Shown: piece by piece, positions 8,908-17,589 of the stretch
How positions within the stretch are numbered: position 1 is the first letter of the stretch
Layout: every line of letters begins with the position of its first letter
Source of the DNA: Actibacterium pelagium
GTDB lineage: Bacteria; Pseudomonadota; Alphaproteobacteria; Rhodobacterales; Rhodobacteraceae
DNA length: 64,000 nt
NCBI RefSeq assembly: GCF_002285415.1
Contig: NZ_NSBU01000004.1
Span: 434,001 to 498,000 of the forward strand
Reading direction: 5' to 3'
The notes under the pieces: model-generated
What the model saw: the letters and a program-made list of their open reading frames with translations, nothing else
Databases searched by the model: none
Told to the model about the DNA's origin: nothing
Program-made: the position numbers and the translations under genes

Positions 8908-10052
8908 CCAAGGTTACCGAGGACTGGCTGACTGATCCCGTCACGCAAAAGGTCTGCGCGATACTGACCGATGCCGGGCATCAGGCCCTGTTCGTCGGGG
9001 GTTGCGTGCGCAATGCCCTGTTGGGTGTGCCGGTCAGCGATCTTGATATCTCGACCGATGCGCGGCCCGAACGGGTGATGGAACTGGCCAAGGCAGCCGG
9101 GCTAAAGGCGGTCCCGACCGGTATCGACCACGGCACAATCACAGTCGTGGCCAATCACGAACCCTATGAGATCACGACTTTCCGCCGGGACGTCGAAACC
9201 GACGGTCGCCGCGCCGTGATCGCCTATGCCGACACGATCGAAGAAGATGCGCACCGTCGCGACTTCACCATGAACGCCCTATATGCGCGCCCCGATGGTC
9301 AGGTGATCGACCCGGTGGGCGGCCTAAGCGACCTTGCCGACCGCCGTTTCCGCTTTATCGGGACGGCCGAGAACCGCATTCGCGAAGACTACCTGCGTAT
9401 TTTGCGCTTCTTCCGGTTTCATGCGTGGTACGGCGACGCCTCGGTAGGGATTGATCCCGATGGTTTGGCTGCCTGCGCTGCGAACCTTGAAGGGATCGAG
9501 ACCCTTTCGAAGGAACGCATAGGTACCGAGATGCTGAAGCTTCTGGGCGCACCCGATCCTGCACCTTCTGTCGCGTCGATGCAGCAGGCCGGTATTCTGG
9601 CACAGGTTTTGCCGGGGGCCGATGCGACGGCGCTGGCTGTTCTGGTGCATCTGGAAGGGCTTTTCAAAATCGCCCCGGACCCGGTTCGCCGATTGGCACT
9701 GATCGGCGGCGAAAACCAGACGGACCGTTTGCGCCTGAGCAGAGAAAACCAACGGCGCTTACAGGCACTGCGCGACGGGATTGGCGGCACCGAGGCCAAT
9801 ATGGAACTGGGTTATCGCCTGAAGGATCAAGCCACCGACGTGGTCCTTCTGCGCGCTGCGCTGATGGGAACGCCCCCTGCTGAGGGGTGGCAAGACGCCG
9901 TTGCCAAAGGTGCAAAAGCAACCTTCCCCGTCAAATCCGCAGACCTGATGCCGGACGTTACTGGCGCGGCGCTGGGCGCGAAGTTGAAAGAGCTGGAGAC
10001 ACGCTGGTTGGAATCGGGCATGACGCTGACAAAGTCAGACCTTCTGGGCTAA
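8904..10052 (+). CDS. cca: CCA tRNA nucleotidyltransferase
   Basis: The gene starts at GTG 8904, which overlaps the TGA of the preceding Nudix gene, and gives a 382-residue protein. The N-terminal polymerase head has the motifs LFVGGCVRNALLG and DLDISTDA, whose two Asp residues are the catalytic pair, then RRDFTMNA and the EDYLRILRFFRF block. This is the class II nucleotidyltransferase fold that adds or repairs CCA at tRNA 3' ends. CCA-adding and poly(A) polymerase activities cannot be separated with certainty from motifs, but the size and alphaproteobacterial context favour Cca. The AAGGA site lies inside the upstream gene. Confidence 0.92.
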   Translation: MTKVTEDWLTDPVTQKVCAILTDAGHQALFVGGCVRNALLGVPVSDLDISTDARPERVMELAKAAGLKAVPTGIDHGTITVVANHEPYEITTFRRDVETDGRRAVIAYADTIEEDAHRRDFTMNALYARPDGQVIDPVGGLSDLADRRFRFIGTAENRIREDYLRILRFFRFHAWYGDASVGIDPDGLAACAANLEGIETLSKERIGTEMLKLLGAPDPAPSVASMQQAGILAQVLPGADATALAVLVHLEGLFKIAPDPVRRLALIGGENQTDRLRLSRENQRRLQALRDGIGGTEANMELGYRLKDQATDVVLLRAALMGTPPAEGWQDAVAKGAKATFPVKSADLMPDVTGAALGAKLKELETRWLESGMTLTKSDLLG

Positions 10053-10056
10053 TTTC

Positions 10057-10638
10057 ATGACCATCGACCCGCTCTACATCTTTGTATTCCTTGGATTATT
10101 CACGCCCGGTCCTAACGTGATCCTGCTAACAGCCTCGGGCGCGCGGTTCGGTTTTCGCGCGACCTTGCCTCATGTGGCCGGCGTTGTCGTGGGCGTCGGA
10201 GTGACAGCTGGGCTGACCGGTCTGGGGGTCGGTGCGCTGATCTTGGCGCTGCCAGTGCTGACAATTGCGTTGAAACTGATCGCAGCGGCTTGGATCGTTT
10301 GGATGGCTTGGAAACTGCTGCAATCTCGTGGCGGGCAAATGAAGGCCGGCGACAAGCCTTTTACCTTTTGGCAGGCGGTTCTGTTCCAATGGGTCAATGC
10401 CAAGGTCTGGGCCGTGGCCGTCGCGGCGGCCTCTGGTTATGGCATCGGGTTGGAACCTTGGGGCGAAGCCTTACGCCTTGGCAGTGCCTTTTCAGGCCTC
10501 AACCTGATCGTCTGCCTTTTCTGGAGCTTTGCCGGCTCCCTTCTGACCTATCTTTTGACCACTCCACGCGCTTGGCGGATCTTTACCACCGTGATGGCGG
10601 CGGCCTTGGCAATGTCTGCGCTTATGGTTTTCCTGTGA
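10057..10638 (+). CDS. LysE/RhtB family exporter
   Basis: The 193-residue protein is almost entirely hydrophobic with about six membrane segments and has the family signature TPGPNVILLTASGARFGF near residue 16. LysE/RhtB proteins export amino acids or related metabolites across the inner membrane. The substrate is not readable. It follows cca after four bases, so it is probably cotranscribed. Confidence 0.88.
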   Translation: MTIDPLYIFVFLGLFTPGPNVILLTASGARFGFRATLPHVAGVVVGVGVTAGLTGLGVGALILALPVLTIALKLIAAAWIVWMAWKLLQSRGGQMKAGDKPFTFWQAVLFQWVNAKVWAVAVAAASGYGIGLEPWGEALRLGSAFSGLNLIVCLFWSFAGSLLTYLLTTPRAWRIFTTVMAAALAMSALMVFL

Positions 10639-10663
10639 GCCCTCAACGCTATATCCTTAGCGC

Positions 10664-12493
10664 ATGAAGATTGAGAACCTGATCGACGCCTTCCGTCCGG
10701 CAGAGGGTCCACCGCCGCAATCCTTGCTGGCTTTCATGCGCTGGTGCCTGTCCGGGGCATGGCCATGGCTGGGCGGGGCGGTGATCTTGTCGATGGCGGT
10801 GGGCACGATGGATGTGGTCACTGCGCTGATCCTGGGCCGCGTCGTCGATTTGGCATTGGAAACCGGGGTCGAAGGTTTTTGGGCCACAAATGGTCCAATC
10901 CTTGCTGCGTTCGTTCTGTTCTTTCTTGTGTTTCGGCCCTTGGTCTTTGCCGCCGCCGCCACGATGAACGAGATCCTGATCCGTCCCAATATCACCCCGT
11001 TGATCCTGTCGCGGCTGTATCGCTGGACCCTTGGGCAATCGATCACCTTCTTTGAAAACGACTTTGCGGGACGTCTGGCGCAGAAACAGATGCAAACCGC
11101 GCGGGCGACGACCCAAGTCACGAACGAGATGATCTCGGTCGTGACCTTTGCGGTGTCGTCTTTCGTGGGATCGGTTCTGTTGTTGCTGGCGATCGATTTC
11201 TGGGTCGCGCTGATCCTCGCGATCTGGTTGGCGGGTTACCTGAACATGATCCGCTGGTTCATGCCGCGCATCCGTTCGCGGTCCAAGGCACAGGCCGGGG
11301 CGCGGGCGATGGTGACGGGTCAGGTCGTGGATACGATCACCAACTCTAAAACCGTGAAACTCTTCGCCACCTCAGAGTTTGAGGACCAAGAGGCACTGGC
11401 CGCGATGGACACTTTCCGCCATGCCGCTGTTGCCCATGGCAAGGTCGCCGCGACCTTCCGGCTGACCCTGACATTTGTGGCGGGGTTGATCCCGGTGCTG
11501 CTGGTGGGTGCGTCGCTGATCCTGTGGTCGCGCGGGTCTGCCACCCCTGGCGATGTCGTCGCGGCCGGCGCGATTGCGATCCGTATCTCGCAGATGACTG
11601 GCTGGCTTAGCTTTGCCTTGATGGGGGTCTATTCCAACATTGGTGAGGTCGAAGACGGCATGCGGACCCTGACTTCCCCCTATGACCTGACCGATGCCGA
11701 GAACGCGAAAGAGCTGGTGGTTTCAAAAGGCGAAATCCATTTCGATAACGTCAGTTTCGCCTATGGGCGGCAGGTTGGCGGGGTGAACGGGATCAATCTG
11801 ACGATCCACCCGGGCGAGAAGCTGGGCATCGTCGGGGCCTCTGGCGCGGGCAAGTCGACCTTGGTGTCACTGCTGCTGCGACTTTACGATACAGAGGCCG
11901 GAACCGTTTCCATCGATGGCACGGACCTGCGCGACGTGACGCAAGAAAGCCTGCGCCGCCAGATCGCGATGGTCACGCAGGAAACGGCGATGTTCAATCG
12001 CTCGGCCCGCGACAACATCATCTATGGCAACCCCGAAGCCAGTGAAGACCAGATGATCGACGCCGCCCGCCGCGCCGAGGCGCATGAGTTCATTCTGGGG
12101 CTTAAGGACCACAAGGATCGCGCGGGCTATCAGGCGCATCTGGGTGAACAGGGTGTGAAACTGTCTGGTGGTCAGCGCCAGCGGATCGCCCTGGCCCGCG
12201 CCTTTCTGAAGGACGCGCCGATCCTAGTGCTGGACGAAGCCACCAGCGCGCTGGATTCCGAGGTCGAGGCCGCCATTCAGGACAGCCTGTCCAAGCTGAT
12301 GGAGGGCAAGACCGTTCTGGCCATCGCGCACCGGCTGTCCACGATCTCGGCCATGGACCGGATCATCGTGATGGAAGATGGTCAGATCGTCGAAGAAGGC
12401 TCGCATGACGCGCTTCTTGCCAAGGGTGGACTTTATGCCCGGTTCTGGGCGCGCCAATCTGGTGGTTTCATCCAGACAGAGGCGGCCGAGTAA
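10664..12493 (+). CDS. ABC transporter, fused transmembrane and ATPase domains
   Basis: This is a 609-residue half-transporter. The N-terminal part (to about residue 340) has six membrane helices. The C-terminal ATPase has Walker A GASGAGKST, the Q-loop region AMVTQETAMF, signature LSGGQRQRIALARAF, Walker B ILVLDEATSALDSE and the switch histidine in AIAHRLSTI. It belongs to the exporter (MsbA/multidrug-like) class and should act as a homodimer in the inner membrane. No partner gene is adjacent. The substrate is unknown. Confidence 0.93.
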   Translation: MKIENLIDAFRPAEGPPPQSLLAFMRWCLSGAWPWLGGAVILSMAVGTMDVVTALILGRVVDLALETGVEGFWATNGPILAAFVLFFLVFRPLVFAAAATMNEILIRPNITPLILSRLYRWTLGQSITFFENDFAGRLAQKQMQTARATTQVTNEMISVVTFAVSSFVGSVLLLLAIDFWVALILAIWLAGYLNMIRWFMPRIRSRSKAQAGARAMVTGQVVDTITNSKTVKLFATSEFEDQEALAAMDTFRHAAVAHGKVAATFRLTLTFVAGLIPVLLVGASLILWSRGSATPGDVVAAGAIAIRISQMTGWLSFALMGVYSNIGEVEDGMRTLTSPYDLTDAENAKELVVSKGEIHFDNVSFAYGRQVGGVNGINLTIHPGEKLGIVGASGAGKSTLVSLLLRLYDTEAGTVSIDGTDLRDVTQESLRRQIAMVTQETAMFNRSARDNIIYGNPEASEDQMIDAARRAEAHEFILGLKDHKDRAGYQAHLGEQGVKLSGGQRQRIALARAFLKDAPILVLDEATSALDSEVEAAIQDSLSKLMEGKTVLAIAHRLSTISAMDRIIVMEDGQIVEEGSHDALLAKGGLYARFWARQSGGFIQTEAAE

Positions 12494-12609
12494 GGCGACA
12501 GAAACCAGCGCGAAGGGACGATCCTGTCGCCCGAAAGCTGTGTGTTCGCTCTGGCCCGGACGTTGGACTGACTCTTCCCCTGATGGACAGAAGCGGTTAT
12601 GCCGCGCCT

Positions 12610-13824
12610 ATGACCAAGGTGACAATTCAACGACTGGGGCACCACGGCGATGGGATCGCCGAAGGGCCGGTATATGTGCCGCTTTCCCTGCCGGGGGAAG
12701 AGGTTGAAGGCGTGCTGGACGGCGACAAGCTGCGCGAGGGGCGGATCGTTACGCCCTCGGATGCCCGGGTGCGCCCGCCCTGTTCTCATTTTAAAAGCTG
12801 CGGTGGCTGCGCGCTGCAACATGCCAGTGATGACTTTGTCGCCGCTTGGAAGGTCGGGGTCGTCCAGACCGCATTGGACGCTCAGGGGCTAACGGCGCCG
12901 ATGCGCCCGATCCTGACCTCGCCGCCAAAGTCCCGTCGTCGCGCGGTTCTGTCCGCGCGCAGAACGAAAAAGGGGGCCTTGGTTGGGTTTCATGCCCGGG
13001 CCTCGGACACGATCATCCCGATCCCAAGCTGCACCTTGCTGCATCCCGACCTGATGGCGGCGATCCCGGCGTTAGAGCAGCTGACCATGGCCGGTGCCAG
13101 CCGAAAGGGTGAAGCCAGCTTTACCGTGTCCCTGTCGCAGGATGGTGTCGATGTGGCCGCGCGCGGTGTGAAGCCGATGGACAAGTCCATGTTCCTGCCG
13201 CTGGTCGAGATTGCGCAGACCCATGACCTTGCTCGCCTGACGTGGGAGGAAGAGGTTGTCGTCACCCGCCGGCCCCCGCGCCAACGCTTTGGCATGGCTG
13301 ATGTGGTCCCGCCTGCAGGTGCTTTCCTGCAAGCCACGGCAGAAGGGCAGCAGGCGTTGACCGATGCCGTGCGCGAAGCCGTCGGCAATGCCGCTCAGGT
13401 CGTTGACCTATTCGCGGGCAGTGGGACCTTTTCCTTGCCCTTGGCGAAAACAGCAGAGGTCGTCGCGGTCGAGGGCGACGCGGACATGATGACAGCGCTG
13501 GATCAGGGCTGGCGGCGGGCCCAAGGGCTGAAGCGGGTGAAAACCGAAACGCGTGACCTGTTTCGCCGACCCATGATGCCCGATGAACTGGATGCGTTCG
13601 ACGCGATCTGCATCGACCCGCCTCGTGCTGGGGCCGAGGCGCAATTCCGAGAGATCGCGCGTTCGGATGTGCCGGTGATTGCGGCGGTGTCCTGCAACCC
13701 GGTCACCTTCGCGCGGGATGCCAAGGTGTTGGTCGGTGCGGGCTATACGCTTGACTGGGTGCAGGTCGTCGATCAGTTCCGCTGGTCCCCGCATATCGAG
13801 ATCGCAGCGCGGTTCTCCAAATAA
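12610..13824 (+). CDS. Class I SAM-dependent RNA m5U-type methyltransferase (TrmA/RlmD family)
   Basis: From ATG 12610 the protein has 404 residues. An N-terminal TRAM-like segment (residues about 1-45) is followed by an iron-sulfur cysteine cluster (CSHFKSCGGC, with a further Cys downstream). The methyltransferase core has motif I VVDLFAGSGTFSLPLA and the catalytic block AVSCNPVTFARD near the C-terminus. These features define uracil-C5 methyltransferases of the RlmD/RumA group. Which rRNA or tRNA uridine is modified is not determinable here. An ATG nine codons upstream is also possible; neither has a strong ribosome site. Confidence 0.9.
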   Translation: MTKVTIQRLGHHGDGIAEGPVYVPLSLPGEEVEGVLDGDKLREGRIVTPSDARVRPPCSHFKSCGGCALQHASDDFVAAWKVGVVQTALDAQGLTAPMRPILTSPPKSRRRAVLSARRTKKGALVGFHARASDTIIPIPSCTLLHPDLMAAIPALEQLTMAGASRKGEASFTVSLSQDGVDVAARGVKPMDKSMFLPLVEIAQTHDLARLTWEEEVVVTRRPPRQRFGMADVVPPAGAFLQATAEGQQALTDAVREAVGNAAQVVDLFAGSGTFSLPLAKTAEVVAVEGDADMMTALDQGWRRAQGLKRVKTETRDLFRRPMMPDELDAFDAICIDPPRAGAEAQFREIARSDVPVIAAVSCNPVTFARDAKVLVGAGYTLDWVQVVDQFRWSPHIEIAARFSK

Positions 13825-13848
13825 AAAGGGCGCCTTAAAGCGCCCTTT
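13825..13848. terminator. Bidirectional terminator between the m5U methyltransferase and trxA
   Basis: A perfect 9-bp inverted repeat (AAAGGGCGC at 13825-13833, GCGCCCTTT at 13840-13848, 6-nt loop) lies between two convergent genes. T-runs follow on both strands; the minus-strand side (five Ts, then ATTT) is stronger and suits trxA. Confidence 0.88.
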
Positions 13849-13870
13849 CAATCAGAATATCGAAGCTGCC

Positions 13871-14191
13871 TTAGATGGCTTCTTCGATCCAGCTTTGCAG
13901 TACCGCCTTGGGAGCTGCGCCGGTTTTGTTCGAAACGACGTCGCCGCCTTTGAACATGAACAGAGCCGGGATACCACGAACACCCAGTTGCGCGGGCGAG
14001 TTCGGGTTTTCGTCAACGTTGACTTTGACGATTTTCACCTTGCCATCCAGCTCTGCCGACAGCTCTTCCAGAGCCGGGCCGATCTGACGGCACGGGCCAC
14101 ACCATTCGGCCCAAAAATCTACGACGACGGGGATGTCCGACTGGCGGACTTCGGCGTCAAATGTGGCGTCGGTTACAGCGACAGTTGCCAT
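13871..14191 (-). CDS. trxA: Thioredoxin 1
   Basis: The 106-residue protein has the canonical active site WAEWCGPC (residues about 27-34) and the cis-proline loop [11 protein letters not shown]. Thioredoxin is the general cytoplasmic disulfide reductant. AGGAG lies seven to eight bases upstream of the ATG. The gene is downstream of addA on the same strand, a common alphaproteobacterial order, with a 35-base gap, so cotranscription is possible. Confidence 0.97.
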   Translation of the reverse strand: MATVAVTDATFDAEVRQSDIPVVVDFWAEWCGPCRQIGPALEELSAELDGKVKIVKVNVDENPNSPAQLGVRGIPALFMFKGGDVVSNKTGAAPKAVLQSWIEEAI

Positions 14192-14226
14192 TGATGCTCT
14201 CCTAAAGGCTGCGTTGGACTGGGAAC

Positions 14227-17200
14227 CTAAGAACCCCCTGCATCCCCGTCAAGGGCCGCGCGCGCTAACGCTTCGGTGATCAGGGCGCGGGGGATGGGCA
14301 TTAAGGTCGCAGTGCGGGTCCAAAGGACGGCGGTTTCAACCGTAAGGCCCGGATAGATGGCCGACAGCATGGCCTCATAGGCCCCAAGTTGGCGCAATAC
14401 GCCTTCGGGTGTGTCTTCTGGTTTGGTGGGCACCAAAAGGTTCGATTTGAAGTCGACGGCAAGGATGCGGCCGTCACTTGGGATCAGGCGATCAATGATG
14501 CCATAGAATGGCCGGTCGAACCCTGGGACCGGGGCTGTTAGGGGGACTTCGGCAAGCGTGGTGTCCGCAAAGACCTGTGCCAAGTCGGGGTTCGACAAAA
14601 CCCGCATGGCCTCGTCAAAAACGGGTTCGATATCAGCGGAATAGGCCAGTTCACCGGGATCAGGCAGAAGGTGATCCGCAATCTCTTCCCACCGCTCCCG
14701 TGGATAGTTCGGCAGGTGTTCCAACAATAAATGCAACGCCAATCCCCGGGCTTTCGAGGCCTCTTCGTCCCATCCGGCGTGCTCTCCGGGCATGGCCTTT
14801 GCGCCGCCAAGGTCGGAGGGTGAAAAGGTGGATTTGCTTGCCCCAGATTTTGTCGCAGTGGCTTTCGCCCAGCCCGGCAGGGTGGTTTCGCCCCTGCTTT
14901 CCGGGGCTTGTCCAAGGGTTGCCTCTTTGCCCCAATCGCCGGATTCCAACCGCAGCCCCGGACCAAGATCGGTGTTCAGGGGCACAGTCTCTGTGCGCGC
15001 CATGGCCGCGGCAATCTGGTCGTACCAGCTGTTGCCCTTCCCGGTTTCTCCTGCGGCGCAAACGATCAGCCACTGTTCGGCCCGCGTCATTGCAACATAC
15101 AGCAGTCGCTGGCGTTCTTCTTCCTGACGAGCGCGCGCGGCTTCGCGCTGCGCCGTGATTTGCGACGGGCTTTCGTCGCTGGTTGGCGCCCACATCGGGG
15201 TTTCATCGACAAAGATGTTCTCGCGGATGCGGATGTCGCGGCGCGCCGTGTCGGGCAGAATGACGATCGGCGCCTCCAATCCCTTGGCCCCGTGAACCGT
15301 CATCACGCGGATCTGGTCCCCCGCAGAGCCCTGCTCGCGCTTGATCTCGACCTCGTCCGTTTCCAGCCAACCAAGAAAGCCGGTCAGGCTGGGCACTTCG
15401 GCCTGTTCATAGGTCAGCGCCTGCGACAGCAGCGCGTCGATCCCGTCTTCGGCTTCTGGCCCCAGTCGCGCGATCAGCTTTTCCCGGCCCTTATGACGGG
15501 TCAGGATGCGTTCCAGCAGATCGAAGGGGCGCAGGAAATCGGCATGGGCGAGCAGGTCGAACAGAACCTCTTTAGTGGCCTCATCCGAACCATCGCGCAG
15601 GCAGGGCCACAGGTGTTTCTGCGTACGGCCCGCCGCCAGATCGTAAAGCCGCGCCTCATCCCAATTGAACAGCGGCGATTTCAGGACCGAGGCCAGCGAT
15701 AGTGAATCCTCTGGCAGTGACAGAAAGGCCAGCAGCGCTGTCAGGTCGCGCACTGCCAGCTCTCCGCCGATTTTCAGGCGGTCGGCACCGGCGATGGGCA
15801 GCTTGGCGGCTTTGCAGGCGCGAATGATCTCGTGAAACAGGTCAGAACGGCGCTGGACAAGGATCAGCACGTCACCAGCAGAGATTTTGCGGCGACCTTT
15901 CTGCGTCCATAGCGTCTGGTCGCTGTCCAGCATTGCCGCGATCTCTGCGGCCACGGTTTCTGCCAGCTGAACCGCGTGGTGTTCGGGTGACAGGATATCA
16001 ACCGGGTCGGTCCAGTCCGGTTTTTCCGGCTTGTCGGTCTTGGCGATGGCAGGCCACAGGTCGACGCGGCCGGGCATTTCGGACTGGAACGCCTTGTGGT
16101 GGACGGTGTCCCCCATGCCAGAAGCGTTTGTGAAGGTTTCATCCACCAGCTGCAGGATCGGCGCGGCGGACCGGAAAGAGTATTCAAGCTGCCGGTCGGC
16201 AAGGGTCTGATCCACTTGGAGCAGCTTGGTGCCGAAATGGTCCTTCATCCGGTCGAACCCGTCCGGATCTGCACCCTGGAAGGAATAGATCGACTGCTTC
16301 TTGTCCCCCACCACGAAGATTGTGCGCTGCGTGTCGTCCCGCGCCCCAATGCCGCTAGTGAATTCCTGCGCCAGAAGGTCGATGACCTGCCACTGCAAGG
16401 GGCTGGTGTCCTGCGCCTCGTCCACAAGGATGTGGTCAAGGCCGCCGTCCAGACGGAATAGAACCCACTGGGCGACACCGGGATCGGTCAGCAAGTCGCG
16501 GGATTTCAGGATCAGGTCGTCAAAGTCCAGCCAACCACGCAGCTGTTTGCGGTGTTCGTATTCCGGCAGGAAGTCCTGCGCGAACCGGTGCAGGGCATGG
16601 GTGCGCTCTGCGGCGGCAAGGGCCAGACGTTGTGCGCGGGCATCCTCGACCCGCAGCATCAGCGCGTTCAGGCGGGGCATCAGGTCGGCAAGGGCGTCTC
16701 GCGTTGCCTTGGTCGGGAAGCTGTCGACCTTCGCCCCAAAGGGGGCCTTGGACTTGGCACCAAACAGGAAGACCCCTTCCAGCAGTGGCAGCATGTCCCG
16801 CGTGGGTCCCTGAAATGCTTGCAGCTTGGCGGCGGCTTTCGCGTCGGTAGAGCTGCCCTGTTCAAGCCCGGCGCAAAGATAACGGATCAGTTCGGTTTCG
16901 CCACCCAAATACACTTTCGCCAGCAGATCGTTTTCGTCAAACCCTGCGGGCAGGCCGAAGCGATCCCAAATCATGGCGGCATCCGCCTGCGAGGAAAACT
17001 CGGCCCGATGTTTGGTGATCTCGCTGATCAGCCCCGACAGATCATCGCCCGAGGCATAGCGGACCAGCCCGTCGAAGGTTTCCGGGTTTTCCTGATCAGC
17101 CAGGGTCTCTAACACCTCTTCGCGCAGGCGGCGGGCCGAGCGGTCGTCCATTTCGACAAACTGCGGCGACACGCCCGCCTCTAGTGGGAAGCGGCGCAGA

Positions 17201-17589
17201 AGGGCCGCGCAGAAAGAGTGGATGGTCTGGATCTTCAATCCGCCCGGCGTCTCGATCGCGCGGGCGAACAGGCGGCGGGCACGGCGCAGGGTCTCGTCAT
17301 CAACCGCCCGTTCAATGCCAAGTTCGTCCAGTGCCTTGCGCAACTTGTTGTCGGGCATCATCGCCCATTCGCCAAGACGTTCGAACAGGCGGTTCTGCAT
17401 CTCGGACGCGGCGGCCTTGGTATAGGTCAGACACAGGATGCGCTGTGGTGGGGTTTCATCCAGCAACAGTCGCGCCACCCGGTCGGTCAGCACCCGTGTC
17501 TTGCCCGATCCCGCGTTTGCCGACAGCCAGGTCGAGGCATCGGGGCGTGCAGCGGTCACCTGCGCCTGTGTGGCATCGTCGCGGATCAT
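14227..17589 (-). CDS. addA: Double-strand break repair helicase AddA
   Basis: The 1120-residue protein is a UvrD/RecB-type SF1 helicase with Walker [14 protein letters not shown] near the N-terminus, the [11 protein letters not shown] motif II, a [11 protein letters not shown]-type motif IV region and [15 protein letters not shown] motif V. A C-terminal RecB-family nuclease domain shows VDFKSNL near residue 1040 (the D-x-K of the PD-(D/E)xK site). With AddB it resects DNA ends for recombination. I chose ATG 17589 because it overlaps the addB stop as ATGA; the frame runs 14 codons further upstream inside addB. Confidence 0.95.
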   Translation of the reverse strand: MIRDDATQAQVTAARPDASTWLSANAGSGKTRVLTDRVARLLLDETPPQRILCLTYTKAAASEMQNRLFERLGEWAMMPDNKLRKALDELGIERAVDDETLRRARRLFARAIETPGGLKIQTIHSFCAALLRRFPLEAGVSPQFVEMDDRSARRLREEVLETLADQENPETFDGLVRYASGDDLSGLISEITKHRAEFSSQADAAMIWDRFGLPAGFDENDLLAKVYLGGETELIRYLCAGLEQGSSTDAKAAAKLQAFQGPTRDMLPLLEGVFLFGAKSKAPFGAKVDSFPTKATRDALADLMPRLNALMLRVEDARAQRLALAAAERTHALHRFAQDFLPEYEHRKQLRGWLDFDDLILKSRDLLTDPGVAQWVLFRLDGGLDHILVDEAQDTSPLQWQVIDLLAQEFTSGIGARDDTQRTIFVVGDKKQSIYSFQGADPDGFDRMKDHFGTKLLQVDQTLADRQLEYSFRSAAPILQLVDETFTNASGMGDTVHHKAFQSEMPGRVDLWPAIAKTDKPEKPDWTDPVDILSPEHHAVQLAETVAAEIAAMLDSDQTLWTQKGRRKISAGDVLILVQRRSDLFHEIIRACKAAKLPIAGADRLKIGGELAVRDLTALLAFLSLPEDSLSLASVLKSPLFNWDEARLYDLAAGRTQKHLWPCLRDGSDEATKEVLFDLLAHADFLRPFDLLERILTRHKGREKLIARLGPEAEDGIDALLSQALTYEQAEVPSLTGFLGWLETDEVEIKREQGSAGDQIRVMTVHGAKGLEAPIVILPDTARRDIRIRENIFVDETPMWAPTSDESPSQITAQREAARARQEEERQRLLYVAMTRAEQWLIVCAAGETGKGNSWYDQIAAAMARTETVPLNTDLGPGLRLESGDWGKEATLGQAPESRGETTLPGWAKATATKSGASKSTFSPSDLGGAKAMPGEHAGWDEEASKARGLALHLLLEHLPNYPRERWEEIADHLLPDPGELAYSADIEPVFDEAMRVLSNPDLAQVFADTTLAEVPLTAPVPGFDRPFYGIIDRLIPSDGRILAVDFKSNLLVPTKPEDTPEGVLRQLGAYEAMLSAIYPGLTVETAVLWTRTATLMPIPRALITEALARAALDGDAGGS